Source: an uncultured Opitutales bacterium (GTDB lineage: Bacteria; Verrucomicrobiota; Verrucomicrobiia; Opitutales; Intestinicryptomonadaceae). From it: a stretch of 64,000 bases of DNA. Location of the stretch: positions 1 to 64,000 of the forward strand of contig CAKTTC010000010.1 in NCBI GenBank assembly GCA_934613645.1. The letters run 5' to 3'. The notes under the pieces are model-generated. The model did not search any database and had not been told where the DNA came from. It was given only the letters and a program-made list of their open reading frames with translations. Positions 42,540 to 51,152 of this stretch are shown in pieces (position 1 is the stretch's first letter; each line of letters opens with the position of its first letter). The position numbers and the translations under genes are program-made.

Positions 42540-44993
42540 CTACGCTACTCTGAGTTTGCGTTTTTTGGAGAGTTCGGCGCAGAGGGCGTCGAAGACCTTG
42601 TTGACTTCTTCCGTCTGCAAAGTCTTGTCGGCGGCGCGGAACGACAGCGAGAACGCGAGGCTCTTGCAGCCCTCTTCAACGCCCTTGCCCGCGTAGGAGT
42701 CGAACATTTCGAGGTTTTCAAGCTCGAAACCGCAGCCCTTTGTTTTCTGCTTTGCGATTTTCGTTATTTCGTTGGCGATGTCGAAGGCCTTTTCGTCGGC
42801 TTTTACAATTACCGCCAAGTCGCGCGTTGCGGGCGGGAAAGTGCTGAAGCTTTTGAATTTTTCCGCGCCTTTTTTGCGCGCGGCAACTTCGGGCTTGAAC
42901 GTGATTTCACCCGCGTAGAGGATTTTGTCAATGCCCTCTTCGCGCAAGACGCCAACGTTGATTGCGCCGAATTTCACGCAGAAGCCCTCGCGCTTTTCCG
43001 AGCCGCACGCGGCCGCAAAACCCTTCTGCCAAAGCGGCTCTTCAAGCGGGGCGAAGTTCAGGTGCGACGCGTCTACGCCGAGTATTGCAAGGAGGTCGAA
43101 CGCCAGTTTTTTGGCGTAGAAGAAGTCGGGCTGTTCGCGCTTTTTCCACGCGCGCTTTTGGGAGTCGTCGGCGACGACGAACGCGACGGAGGCAAGCTCC
43201 AGAATTTCGCCGTTGTTGTCGGCCTTGAAGATTTTGCCCGTTTCGAAGAAGCCCTTGAATTCGTTGACCGAGGAAACGTTCAGGCGCACGTTGTCCAAAA
43301 GCCCGTCGAGCAGCGATGCGCGGAGGCTGTCCTGATCGCTCGTGAGGGGGTTTGCCATTTTGAGGAACTGCGCGTTTGCGTGGCGTTTTGTCTGCTTGCG
43401 GCTGTCTTTGAGCGTGTAGTTTTGGCTTTCGTTCAGCCCGTTCGCCGCGAGGAAATCGGTTGCGCGCACGCCGAATTTGAAGAGGGGGTCGTCGTCTCTG
43501 AACGACGCCACGCACGCCATCGGAGTTTCGGGGATATTGTCCGAACCCCAGATTCTGACGAACTCCTCCACGAGGTCAATCGGGCGGTCAACTTCGCTTC
43601 TGAAAGACGGCACGAGCACGTCCATATTGCCTTCGCCCTTGTCGGACACCGCAAAGCCGAGGCGTTCGAACGCGTCTTTGGCGTCGGCAAAAGTGATGTC
43701 GAAGCCGATTTGATTTATTATGTAGCCGAGCGAAATTTCAATATGTCTGTCGTCGCGCGGTTTTGCGCCCGCAAGGCACGCAACGGGTTCGATTTCCCCG
43801 CCCGCAAGTTCCGCAATCAAGTCTGCCGCCCTGCGCGCCGCCTCGAGCGTGCCGTTGGGGTCGACATCTCTTGCAAAGCGGTAGGAGGAGTCGGTATGAA
43901 TTGCGTATTTGCGCGACGTTGCGCGGACGTTGCCGGGGTTGAAGTATGCCGCTTCAATGACGACGTTCTTTGTGGAATCCGTCACTTCCGAGTCAAGCCC
44001 GCCCATAATGCCCGCTATTGCCGTTGCGCCTTCGGCGTCGCAAATGAGGGTTGCTTCGGGCGTGAGTGTGTAGGTTTTGCCGTCGAGCGTCTGCATTTTT
44101 TCGCCGTCTTGCGCTTGGCGGACGACGATTTTTCTGCCGCGTATTTTGTCGGCGTCGAAGCTGTGCAGGGGCTGTCCGTATTCCATGAGAATGTAGTTTG
44201 TTACGTCCACCACATTGTTTATGGAGCGCAGCCCGACCGATTCCAAGTCGCGCACAAGCCATTCGGGGCTTTTGCCGATTTTGACGTTCTTTATCGAGAC
44301 CGCGTTATACATCGGGCAGTTTTTCGTTTGCAATTCGACGGAATCGAGCAGGCCGCCCTCGGGCTTTTCGGCGTATTTGGGCGCGTATTTAAGCTCGGGC
44401 TTTTTGAGCTTTTTGCCGAAACGTGCGGCGAGTTCGCGCGCAATGCCGATATGGCTGAGACAGTCGCCGCGGTTGGCGGTAAGCTCTATTTCGAACACGG
44501 TGTCGGAGTCGGTAAACACGTCGTTTATCGGCATTCCGACTTTCGCGTCGGGGTTGTTCGTCAAAATCATCAGGCCGCTGTGGTCTTGCCCAAGCCCCAG
44601 TTCGCGCGCCGAGCACATCATGCCGTTGCTTTGCACGCCCCTTAATTGCGACACTTTTATTTCGAAAACTCCGCCTTCGGGAGTTGGCAGTTTTGCGCCC
44701 TCGAGAGCCACGGGAACGCGGTCGCCCACAACGTAGTTTTTCGCGCCGCAGACAATCTGAATGGGTTCTTTGTTTTCGTCGATTTTCACCATGCAAACGC
44801 CCAGTTTGTCGGCGTTCGGGTGCGGGTCGCGGCTGAGTATTTGCCCCACGACAACGTGTTCGAGCTTCTTAAGTCCCAGCGTTTCCACACTTTCGACTTC
44901 AAGCCCGAGCATCGGCAGGGCGTCGGCAATTTGCGCCGCGCTCAAGTCCGACAAATCGACGTATTTGTTCAACCACTTTAAACTTGCTTTCAT
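42540..44993 (-). CDS. pheT: Phenylalanyl-tRNA synthetase beta subunit
   Basis: The 817-aa product is full-length bacterial PheT, which with PheS charges tRNA-Phe. The N-terminal OB-type tRNA-binding domain (EMR2-like, about residues 40-150, DPHPNADKLGVC) is followed by the B3/B4 editing region, B5 with ISLGYIINQIGFD, the pseudo-catalytic core, and a C-terminal ferredoxin-like anticodon-binding domain (KSFSTFPPATRDLAVIV). It lies 21 bases after pheS. The 713-aa open frame on the plus strand over this gene is a shadow frame. Confidence 0.97.
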   Translation of the reverse strand: MKASLKWLNKYVDLSDLSAAQIADALPMLGLEVESVETLGLKKLEHVVVGQILSRDPHPNADKLGVCMVKIDENKEPIQIVCGAKNYVVGDRVPVALEGAKLPTPEGGVFEIKVSQLRGVQSNGMMCSARELGLGQDHSGLMILTNNPDAKVGMPINDVFTDSDTVFEIELTANRGDCLSHIGIARELAARFGKKLKKPELKYAPKYAEKPEGGLLDSVELQTKNCPMYNAVSIKNVKIGKSPEWLVRDLESVGLRSINNVVDVTNYILMEYGQPLHSFDADKIRGRKIVVRQAQDGEKMQTLDGKTYTLTPEATLICDAEGATAIAGIMGGLDSEVTDSTKNVVIEAAYFNPGNVRATSRKYAIHTDSSYRFARDVDPNGTLEAARRAADLIAELAGGEIEPVACLAGAKPRDDRHIEISLGYIINQIGFDITFADAKDAFERLGFAVSDKGEGNMDVLVPSFRSEVDRPIDLVEEFVRIWGSDNIPETPMACVASFRDDDPLFKFGVRATDFLAANGLNESQNYTLKDSRKQTKRHANAQFLKMANPLTSDQDSLRASLLDGLLDNVRLNVSSVNEFKGFFETGKIFKADNNGEILELASVAFVVADDSQKRAWKKREQPDFFYAKKLAFDLLAILGVDASHLNFAPLEEPLWQKGFAAACGSEKREGFCVKFGAINVGVLREEGIDKILYAGEITFKPEVAARKKGAEKFKSFSTFPPATRDLAVIVKADEKAFDIANEITKIAKQKTKGCGFELENLEMFDSYAGKGVEEGCKSLAFSLSFRAADKTLQTEEVNKVFDALCAELSKKRKLRVA

Positions 44994-45014
44994 TTTACAA
45001 AAGTCTCCCTGTTT

Positions 45015-46055
45015 TTATTTGAATTGGCGCAAAAAGCGGACATCGTTTGCGTAGAAATGGCGGATATCGTCTATTGAGTGGACAAGCATTGCCACTCTTT
45101 CCACGCCCAGACCGAACGCGTAGCCGCTGTATTCGTCGGGGTTTAATCCGACGTTTTCGAGCACTTTGGGGTCTACCATTCCGCAGCCCATTATTTCAAT
45201 CCATTTGTTGCTGAGTTTGCCCAAGTCGGCACTCATAAAATCGACTTCAAAGCTCGGTTCGGTGAAGGGGAAGAAGCTCGGGCGCAGGCGCGTTTTTGCC
45301 GAAGAGCCGAACAACGCCTTGAACATGTAGTCGAGTGTCGATTTCAGGTCGGTAAGTCGCACGTTTTTGTCGATGTAAAGCCCTTCTATTTGGTGGAAGT
45401 TTGCCGAGTGCGTTGCGTCTACGGTGTCGCGGCGGAATGCGCGGCCGGGGGCTACTATTCTTATGGGCGCGCCCTCCTTGAGCATTGCCCTAATCTGCAC
45501 CGAAGACGTGTGGCTGCGCAGAAGGTAGAGCTCGTCGGCGTGTTTTGCAACGTTGCCGACTTTTGTTTCGCGCGGCATAAAGAGCGTGTCTTGGGCGTCG
45601 CGCGCGGGGTGGTCGGCGGGCGTGTTGAGGGCGTCGAAGCAGAACCATTCCGTTTCGAGGTCGGTTGCCTCCGCCACTGTAAAGCCGACTTTTTTGAAGA
45701 TTTCGCAAATTTTGCGGACTGTGAGCGTGAGCGGGTGGACTGTCCCTTTGGGCGCGTCGATGTTCGGCAGGGAAACATCTGGCATTTCGCCGAGTGCCTC
45801 CGCCATTTGCTCGTTTTCTATTCTCGAATACGCTTCGGTGATGAGCGGTTCAATCTGGACTTTCGCCATATTTATCATCTTTCCCGCGGCGGGGCGTTCC
45901 GCTTTGTCGAGCGTGGGGATAATTTTCATCAACGCCGTAAGTTCGCCGTTCGGGCCCGTAATGTCCGCGCTAATCGACGCAACTTCGTTTTTCGTTTTCG
46001 CCTTCGGCAGAAGGTCTTTCGCCTTGGCCAAAATATCGTTTATTTTCTTTTCCAT
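45015..46055 (-). CDS. pheS: Phenylalanyl-tRNA synthetase alpha subunit
   Basis: The 346-aa product is complete PheS, the catalytic class II subunit. It has an N-terminal coiled coil (about residues 1-90), motif 1 region HPLTLTVRKICEIFKKVGF, the motif 2 arginine in GRAFRRDTVDATHSANFHQI, and motif 3 with GFGLGVER-like sequence YAFGLGVERVAMLVHSIDDI near the C terminus. GCGMVDPKVL is also typical. It follows rplT at a distance of 303 bases that contains a terminator and a degenerate type A repeat. Confidence 0.97.
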   Translation of the reverse strand: MEKKINDILAKAKDLLPKAKTKNEVASISADITGPNGELTALMKIIPTLDKAERPAAGKMINMAKVQIEPLITEAYSRIENEQMAEALGEMPDVSLPNIDAPKGTVHPLTLTVRKICEIFKKVGFTVAEATDLETEWFCFDALNTPADHPARDAQDTLFMPRETKVGNVAKHADELYLLRSHTSSVQIRAMLKEGAPIRIVAPGRAFRRDTVDATHSANFHQIEGLYIDKNVRLTDLKSTLDYMFKALFGSSAKTRLRPSFFPFTEPSFEVDFMSADLGKLSNKWIEIMGCGMVDPKVLENVGLNPDEYSGYAFGLGVERVAMLVHSIDDIRHFYANDVRFLRQFK

Positions 46056-46147
46056 AAAAACCGTTTTTTTACTCCGCGGGGGAGGTTCATTTTCTTTCCA
46101 AATAAAGACGCCATTTAACTTTCTTTGCCCGATTAAAGCAAGCTTTT

Positions 46148-46195
46148 TTATGTTTTACAAAGCGGCGGCGGTTGAACGTTGTTCGGTGCGGCTTT
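46148..46195 (+). repeat. Degenerate type A repeat A10
   Basis: CAAAGCGGCGGC, the hairpin GTTGAAC-GTT-GTTCGGT and GCGGCTTTGTG show the type A layout with decayed pairing. It lies between rplT and pheS. The remainder of 46056-46358 shows only the rplT terminator. Confidence 0.5.
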
Positions 46196-46308
46196 GTGTG
46201 GCTTTCCAAGCAAAATCGGCTTGCCTGATTTGCGCAGACATTCGTTGCGCAAAAAATGCCGTTAATGCCGTTTTGGAAAAGCAAAAAATCGGGGACGCGC
46301 AAAAAAAC

Positions 46309-46335
46309 AAAAAAGGCGCGGATTAACCGCGCCCA
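46309..46335 (-). terminator. rplT terminator
   Basis: On the minus strand GGCGCGG-TTAAT-CCGCGCC is followed by TTTTTTG. It is 24 bases past the rplT stop and separates the ribosomal pair from pheST. Confidence 0.75.
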
Positions 46336-46358
46336 AAATGTTTAAGTGGCAAAACCGA

Positions 46359-46715
46359 CTATTTCTTGAGGTCGGCAACCTTCTTGACGAGAACGTTGAA
46401 TGCGGCTTCGTCATTGATTGCCAATTCGGAAAGCTGCTTTCTGTCCATTTCAATGTTCAACGCCTTCAAGCCCGCCATAAATACGCTGTATTTAAGACCC
46501 GCGGCTCTGCAGGCTGCGTTGATGCGGACAATCCAGAGCTTTCTGAAGTCGCGACTGCGAACTTTTCTGTCTCTGTATGAGTATTTACCCGCGTGTTGAA
46601 CTGCGTCTTTTGCGTAGCGGAACAGGCGCGACTTGTTGCCGAAATAGCCTCTCGCCGCCTTCAATGTGCGCAATCTACGTTTGCGCGACGCTACTGAACT
46701 TGTAACTCTTGGCAT
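46359..46715 (-). CDS. rplT: 50S ribosomal protein L20
   Basis: The 118-aa basic protein is complete L20, an early-binding 23S rRNA protein. It starts MPRVTSSVASRKRRLRTLK and contains ARGYFGNKSRLFRYAKDAV and DRKVRSRDFRKLWIVRINAA, all family hallmarks. It follows rpmI by 85 bases. In many bacteria L20 represses its own rpmI-rplT operon through an mRNA structure. I could not identify that structure here. The usual first gene infC is not adjacent. Confidence 0.97.
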   Translation of the reverse strand: MPRVTSSVASRKRRLRTLKAARGYFGNKSRLFRYAKDAVQHAGKYSYRDRKVRSRDFRKLWIVRINAACRAAGLKYSVFMAGLKALNIEMDRKQLSELAINDEAAFNVLVKKVADLKK

Positions 46716-46800
46716 GTTTTAATTCTCCTGAATTATTGTTAAAGCCATGGGGGTCGCCTTCACCCTTTCGGCTGGTTTTTTGTTTTCTTCAATCTTACTA

Positions 46801-46992
46801 TTACGCGAAGGGAACGGCCTTCTTTACGACTGCCGCTATTCCGGGGGTAACGAGCTTATCGTGGCCCATCGAACGTTTCTGCTTGATGGACTTTGCACTG
46901 AGCAAGTGGCGTTTGCCAGGGCTTCTGCGCATAACCTTTCCGGACGCTGTAATTTTGAAGCGTTTTACTATTGATTTCTTAGTCTTTTGCAT
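46801..46992 (-). CDS. rpmI: 50S ribosomal protein L35
   Basis: The 63-aa basic protein matches L35: MQKTKKSIVKRFKITASGKV, then SPGKRHLLSAKSIKQKRSM. It is the promoter-proximal gene of the rpmI-rplT pair. Upstream (46993-47489) there is no infC but an intergenic stretch with hairpins and the divergent DUF6786-like gene. Confidence 0.95.
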   Translation of the reverse strand: MQKTKKSIVKRFKITASGKVMRRSPGKRHLLSAKSIKQKRSMGHDKLVTPGIAAVVKKAVPFA

Positions 46993-47311
46993 ATTTTGAT
47001 TAAGAATAAAGCACAGAATACAAAACCTTTTTCGCGATTTGTCGAGAACTTTTTTCCAAATTTTTCATTTCCCGAAGCGTTTTTTTACGCGGGCTTTCGT
47101 GCGCGCGTGCGGGTGAGGGGTATTAGGGTATTGGGCTTTCGCGCGCGTGTATATTAAACTTTCGCGCACGGGCGGGGCAGCGCGGGCGAAAACCCGCCGA
47201 AGCCGATATTGTCTTGTTCCCCCGATAGGCAAAGGCGCGCCGAACGCCGCAAAGCCCCCCCCCGTTTCGGGAAACATAAAAGTTCTTTTATAATGTGAAA
47301 GAGCGAAAAAG

Positions 47312-47386
47312 GGAGAGCCCCGCTTTTGGGGGCGGAGCTCTCTATATTTATGGGATTATGAGAAAACCTTATTTTACTAAGGTTTT
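47312..47386. other. Two hairpins in the 0.5-kb rpmI / lipoprotein interval
   Basis: GAGAGCCCCGC with GCGGAGCTCTC (one mismatch) lies at 47312-47343, and AAAACCTTA-TTTTAC-TAAGGTTTT lies at 47363-47386. The second looks like a bidirectional terminator. Nothing else in 46993-47489 could be assigned. Short GC-alternating tracts (GCGCGCGTG) occur near 47100-47170. Confidence 0.5.
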
Positions 47387-47489
47387 TGCATTCCAAGTGA
47401 ACGCGCGCGGGTTGTCAACATAAATCGGCATAAATACGCGCTTCCAAAAAAGTGTTGAAGAGGTCGGGAATATTTGCTCATATGGAGGC

Positions 47490-48743
47490 ATGAAAAATGG
47501 TATTTTTGCGGCGGCGTTCGCAGGGGCGTCGCTACTGGTTGCTTCGTGCGGGGTAGTCAAGGAAAGCTCGTTCGTTTCCGACGGGGCGAAGTTGTGGTCG
47601 ATGGGGCAGGAGTTGTCGCTGTTCTCGAAATATTCGGTCGATGCCCAAGTCCTCGACAACGGCGAAAGTATGCTTGTGTTTTCGCCCGAACTTCAGGGCA
47701 GGGTGCTGACTTCCTGCTACGGCGGCGTGAACGAGCCGAGCCTCGGCTGGTTTAACCGCGAGGCAGTCGCGCTGCGCAAGGGGGACTTTTCGAAAATCGA
47801 AATCGGCGGCGAAGACGTTTTTTCGGTCGGGCCCGAGGGCGGCAATACGTCGGTGTTCTTCGAGCGCGGCGTGTTGTGGACTGAAGACAACAAAAAAACG
47901 CCCGCCATTGCGTCTCTCGACAAGTGGAACGTTGTTTCGCGCTCCAAAACGCGCGTGAGAATGTCGCGTTCGGGCGAAATATCGAACGTGCTGGGCGCGA
48001 AATTTTCGGTGGAGGCCGAACGCGAAATATCGCTGCTTTCGCGCGACGACGTTTCGAAAATACTCGGCATAGAGCTTCCGCAAAACATAAAAGTTGCCGC
48101 GTTCCAGAGCATGAACAAAATCACGAACAAGGGCGCGGAAAACTGGTCGGAGAAATACGGAATGCTCAACATAGGCGTGGGCAGCTTCTTCAACGCCAAC
48201 AAAACGGTAAACGTCTTCGTGCCCTACCGCGCGGGCGACGCCTCCAAACTCGGCGACGTTGTGCGCGAAAATTCGTTCGACTCCTTTTCGGGCACTGCCT
48301 CCGTTTCAAGCCGCGTTGTTGTCAACGACGAATTCATACGCTTTAAGTGCGACGGCAGGTATATGTCGGGCATAGGTGTCAGCCCGCGCCGCAGCGAGGG
48401 CATAGTTGTAAGCTTCGACGCCGAGAACGAAATTTTGACGCTCGTAATGTATATCAAACCCTCGGGCAACAGGGCGTATTTCCCCGCCTCGTGGCGCGAC
48501 TCTCAGGCGGGTTTCGACGGCGACGCAATCGGCGTTTTCAACAACGGCCCGATTGCCAAAAACGCCTTCCAGCCCGCGCTTTTCTACAAAATTTCCACGA
48601 CATCGCCAGCCCTCAATTTGGAGTCTGGCAAAAGCCAGTTCCACCTGCAGCGCGTTTTCCACTTCCACGGCTCCGAATACGATTTGGACACCGTTTCATA
48701 CAAACTTACGGGAATTTCCGTAAAACAAATGAGGATAAAATAA
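47490..48743 (+). CDS. DUF6786-like lipoprotein
   Basis: The 417-aa product has a lipoprotein signal (lipobox VASC at about residue 20) and an all-beta body reminiscent of the galactose-mutarotase fold. Patterns QGRVLTSCYGGVNEPSLGWFN, SVGPEGGNTSVFFERG and the late FHFHGSEYDLD agree with my recollection of the DUF6786 family of Bacteroidetes and PVC bacteria. That name is a moderate-confidence call. The GGAGG before the ATG is only one base away, which is too close for an efficient site, so the true start may differ slightly. It begins a cluster with the M42 peptidase gene after one base. Confidence 0.6.
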   Translation: MKNGIFAAAFAGASLLVASCGVVKESSFVSDGAKLWSMGQELSLFSKYSVDAQVLDNGESMLVFSPELQGRVLTSCYGGVNEPSLGWFNREAVALRKGDFSKIEIGGEDVFSVGPEGGNTSVFFERGVLWTEDNKKTPAIASLDKWNVVSRSKTRVRMSRSGEISNVLGAKFSVEAEREISLLSRDDVSKILGIELPQNIKVAAFQSMNKITNKGAENWSEKYGMLNIGVGSFFNANKTVNVFVPYRAGDASKLGDVVRENSFDSFSGTASVSSRVVVNDEFIRFKCDGRYMSGIGVSPRRSEGIVVSFDAENEILTLVMYIKPSGNRAYFPASWRDSQAGFDGDAIGVFNNGPIAKNAFQPALFYKISTTSPALNLESGKSQFHLQRVFHFHGSEYDLDTVSYKLTGISVKQMRIK

Positions 48744-48744
48744 T

Positions 48745-49794
48745 ATGGACAAATTTTTGAGCGAACTTCTCCAAACACGCTCGCCCACGGGCACTGAGAC
48801 CGAGGCGGCAAACGTCATAAGAAAATACGTCGCAAACGCGGCGGACTCCTTTGAAAAGGACGTTCTCGGCAACCGCATTGCCACTTTGGGCAACGGCAAA
48901 AAAACGCTTATGCTTGCCGGACACATCGACGAGATTGGGCTTCAGGTTTCGTATATCGACGCCGACGGATTCGTGTTCTTCCAGCAGCTCGGCGGGCACG
49001 ACAACGTTATGATTTCGGGGCGCGCCGTGTGCATTTTAACGTCGGGCGGGGTAGTCCGCGGCGTTACGGGCAAGCGGGCAATCCACCTGATGGACGCCAA
49101 GGAGCGCAAGGAAGTTCCCGAAACGCACCAAATCTGGATTGACATCGGGGCGAAATCGCGCGAACAGGCTCAGGAAATGGTTTCCGTGGGCGACCCGATT
49201 GTCTACGAAACGTCGGTCGTGGAAATGGCGAACAACCGCTGCGCCTCGCGCGCCTTCGACGACAAAGCGGGCGCGTATTGCATTTTCGAGACACTCCGCC
49301 GACTCGCCAAAACGAAGGCAAAGCTCGCCTACAAGCTCGCGAGCGTCGGCACAACGCAGGAGGAAATAGGCACGCGCGGCGCGTGGACTTCCGCCTACGC
49401 CGTCAACGCCGACGTCGCCATTGCAGTAGACGTAACCCACGCCACCGACTTCCCCACTTGCGACTGCCGCAAATTCGGCGACGTCAAGCTCGGCGGGGGC
49501 GTCGTGATTGCGCGCGGGCCCAACCTCAACCCCGTGGTTGTGGAGCGTCTTGTAAAGCTTGCAAAGGCGAACAAAATTCCCTACCAGCTCGAGGCCGAAC
49601 CGCGCCCCACGGGCACCGATGCCCGCGTAATTCAGACGGCGCGCGGCGGCGTGGCTACGGGGCTTTTGAGCATTCCGCTCAGGTATATGCACACTCCGTG
49701 CGAAGTGGCCAATTTGGACGACATCGAAGCGTGCGTTGCGCTGCTTACGGCTTTCGCAAAATCACTCAAAAATTCCGATGACTGGACTTTCTAA
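48745..49794 (+). CDS. M42-family aminopeptidase (FrvX/glutamyl-aminopeptidase type)
   Basis: The 349-aa product is a dinuclear-metal aminopeptidase that forms tetrahedral dodecamers in known members and trims peptides in the cytoplasm. Metal ligands and catalytic residues are in MLAGHIDEIGLQ (His and the Asp two residues on), RAFDDKAGAY (bridging Asp), TTQEEIGTRGA (catalytic Glu and metal Glu), AVDVTHATD (Asp) and LRYMHTPCE (His). It lies one base after the DUF6786-like gene and one base before hemD, so the three share an operon. Peptides from Opp-type uptake could be its substrates, which is inference. Confidence 0.95.
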   Translation: MDKFLSELLQTRSPTGTETEAANVIRKYVANAADSFEKDVLGNRIATLGNGKKTLMLAGHIDEIGLQVSYIDADGFVFFQQLGGHDNVMISGRAVCILTSGGVVRGVTGKRAIHLMDAKERKEVPETHQIWIDIGAKSREQAQEMVSVGDPIVYETSVVEMANNRCASRAFDDKAGAYCIFETLRRLAKTKAKLAYKLASVGTTQEEIGTRGAWTSAYAVNADVAIAVDVTHATDFPTCDCRKFGDVKLGGGVVIARGPNLNPVVVERLVKLAKANKIPYQLEAEPRPTGTDARVIQTARGGVATGLLSIPLRYMHTPCEVANLDDIEACVALLTAFAKSLKNSDDWTF

Positions 49795-49795
49795 T

Positions 49796-50557
49796 ATGGC
49801 AAAACGAAGGGTATTGCTTACGCGCAAAGACAATTCCGCATTGGCTGAATTGCTGAAATCGGGCGGTGTGGAGGTTGTCGAGATGCCCCTTATCGACTGC
49901 GCCTACACTGTCAACGCCGACGACGCATCCGACGTGTTCGACGAACTCGGCGGATACGACTGGATAACGTTTTCAAGCCCCAATTCCGTCCGCGGATTTT
50001 TCAAGGCTTTCTTCAACGAATTCGCCGACATTCGCTCGCTCGGCATAGCCCGCATTGCCTGCGTGGGCGACTCCACCGCGCGCGAGCTTCAAAAGTTTTT
50101 CATCAAGGCCGACGTAGTTCCCGAGAAGCAGACCGCCGCCGAAATGGCGAAGGCAATGGGCGAATTCCAGAGCCTCGAAAACCTGAAAATTCTTTCCGTC
50201 CGCGGGAATCTTGCGCTGCCAGAGCTTGTGAAGGCTCTCGAGAAGCACAACGCTATTGTCGATACGTTCGAGGTCTACAAGACATCGCACAAAAAGCTCT
50301 CCCACACCGACGCCGCCGTCGGCGACTTCAAAAAAGCGGGGGCTGACATAGTGGTTTTTGCAAGCCCGTCGGCAGTGGAAAGCTTTGTAAAGAACGCCGA
50401 AACGCTCGCTCTTGAAGAGGGGGCGGCGCGCCCGAAGGTTGTGGCGATTGGCCCGACGACGGCTGAGGCGGTGAGGAAGTTTTCGATGAAAGTGGCTGCG
50501 GAAGCCGAAGCTCCGACGGCGGAGGCGGTTTTCAATGCCATCTCTTCCCTCCTATAG
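49796..50557 (+). CDS. hemD: Uroporphyrinogen-III synthase
   Basis: The 253-aa product fits HemD, which closes hydroxymethylbilane with D-ring inversion in tetrapyrrole synthesis. This family is poorly conserved. Recognisable points are the start KRRVLLTRKDNSALAELL, the tyrosine-bearing YDWITFSSPNSVRGFF near residue 60, VAEKQTA-like PEKQTAAEMA, and the late ADIVVFASPSAVESF and VAIGPTTAEAV. The ATG at 49796 is used. Its stop codon lies in the left outer arm of nested palindrome E3. Confidence 0.9.
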   Translation: MAKRRVLLTRKDNSALAELLKSGGVEVVEMPLIDCAYTVNADDASDVFDELGGYDWITFSSPNSVRGFFKAFFNEFADIRSLGIARIACVGDSTARELQKFFIKADVVPEKQTAAEMAKAMGEFQSLENLKILSVRGNLALPELVKALEKHNAIVDTFEVYKTSHKKLSHTDAAVGDFKKAGADIVVFASPSAVESFVKNAETLALEEGAARPKVVAIGPTTAEAVRKFSMKVAAEAEAPTAEAVFNAISSLL

Positions 50558-50680
50558 CGCGTGAAATTGGCTTGATGCTACGTTTCAAAAAAAATTTGCG
50601 GTGGCGGCTGTAGTAGACCTACTGCCCCACTGCAAATTTTTTTTGAAGCCTCGCCTGAAGCTCAATTTGACGCGCTATAG
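50552..50680 (+). repeat. Three-tier nested palindrome E3 overlapping the hemD stop codon
   Basis: The outer arms CTATAGCGCGTGAAATTG (50552-50569) and 50663-50680 are an 18-bp inverted repeat with one mismatch. The middle arms AAAAAAAATTTGC (50587-50599) and 50632-50644 are 13 bp perfect. The inner stem is GTAG-TAGAC-CTAC at 50610-50622. The hemD stop codon TAG (50555-50557) is within the left outer arm. The downstream block GAAGCCTCGCCTGAAG-CTC-ATTTGACGCG is shared with E2. Confidence 0.85.
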
Positions 50681-50712
50681 AAAATAGTGAAAACGCGTTC
50701 TTAAAGTTTATT

Positions 50713-50780
50713 GACTTTAATGGATAATCAAAGGCGTATTGAGCAAAGCTCAATCGCCGCCACTTTAGGAAATGTAAAAA
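50713..50780 (-). repeat. Type A repeat A5 (inverted)
   Basis: ACTTTAATGGATAATCAAAGGCG, the hairpin ATTGAGC-AAA-GCTCAAT and CGCCGCCACTTTAGGAAATG form the type A layout read from the other strand, with a distinct stem sequence. Confidence 0.8.
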
Positions 50781-50784
50781 ATGT

Positions 50785-50880
50785 TTCACTGTTTATTGTT
50801 GCTCGGTCACGTAGGCTAACTACGCTCCCATCGCAACAAAAACGTGAAGCCTTGCCTAAAACTACGTTTGACGCGTTCTT
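50785..50880 (+). repeat. Type E element E2
   Basis: The middle arms TGTTGC / GCAACA enclose TCGGTCA, the inner stem CGTAG-GCTAA-CTACG and CTCCCATC. It is followed by GTGAAGCCTTGCCTAAAAC and TTTGACGCG. The core is identical to E1 on its minus strand, but the middle arms have a different sequence that still pairs. Confidence 0.75.
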
Positions 50881-50889
50881 AGGAACACA

Positions 50890-50959
50890 ACTTCAACGAA
50901 TAATCAAAGCGGAATTGAATGAAATTCAATCCGCGCCACTTTAGGAAACGTAAAAAACG
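50890..50959 (-). repeat. Type A repeat A6 (inverted)
   Basis: ACTTCAACGAATAATCAAAGCGG, the hairpin ATTGAAT-GAA-ATTCAAT and CCGCGCCACTTTAGGAAACG. Confidence 0.8.
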
Positions 50960-51026
50960 CCTTTTCTGTTTGTATACGCATTGGCTTCGCCAATGGCTAA
51001 TTATTCTAAGCACAAACTTTAATGGA
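50957..51026 (-). repeat. Dispersed repeat D3 (inverted copy of D1)
   Basis: On the minus strand it reads CATTAAAGTTTGTGCTTAG through GCCATTGGCGAAGCCAATGC to ACAAACAGAAAAGGCG, about 90% identical to 33563-33632. Confidence 0.8.
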
Positions 51027-51078
51027 TAGACAAAGCGGATTGAATTTCATTCAATCCGCGCCCCTTTAATTTCAAAAG
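51015..51078 (-). repeat. Type A repeat A7 (inverted)
   Basis: ACTTTAATGGATAGACAAAGCGG, the hairpin ATTGAAT-TTC-ATTCAAT and CCGCGCCCCTTTAATTTC. It is followed by AAAAGCGCGAGGCTCGAGGC, a motif also seen inverted near 32549 and 33391. Confidence 0.75.
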
Positions 51079-51152
51079 CGCGAGGCTCGAGGCAGGACTT
51101 GCGTTTGTGAGTGGTGGGATAGTGCTTGAGCACAGACCACCCGAACAAACCA

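Noticed and set aside
42504..44645. 713-aa open frame on the plus strand opposite pheT
   Set aside because: Codon bias of pheT leaves the complementary frame open. The translated product has no recognisable motif, and the real gene pheT is certain.
46993..47489. infC upstream of rpmI
   Set aside because: No IF-3 frame exists here. The interval is non-coding and divergent from the lipoprotein gene.
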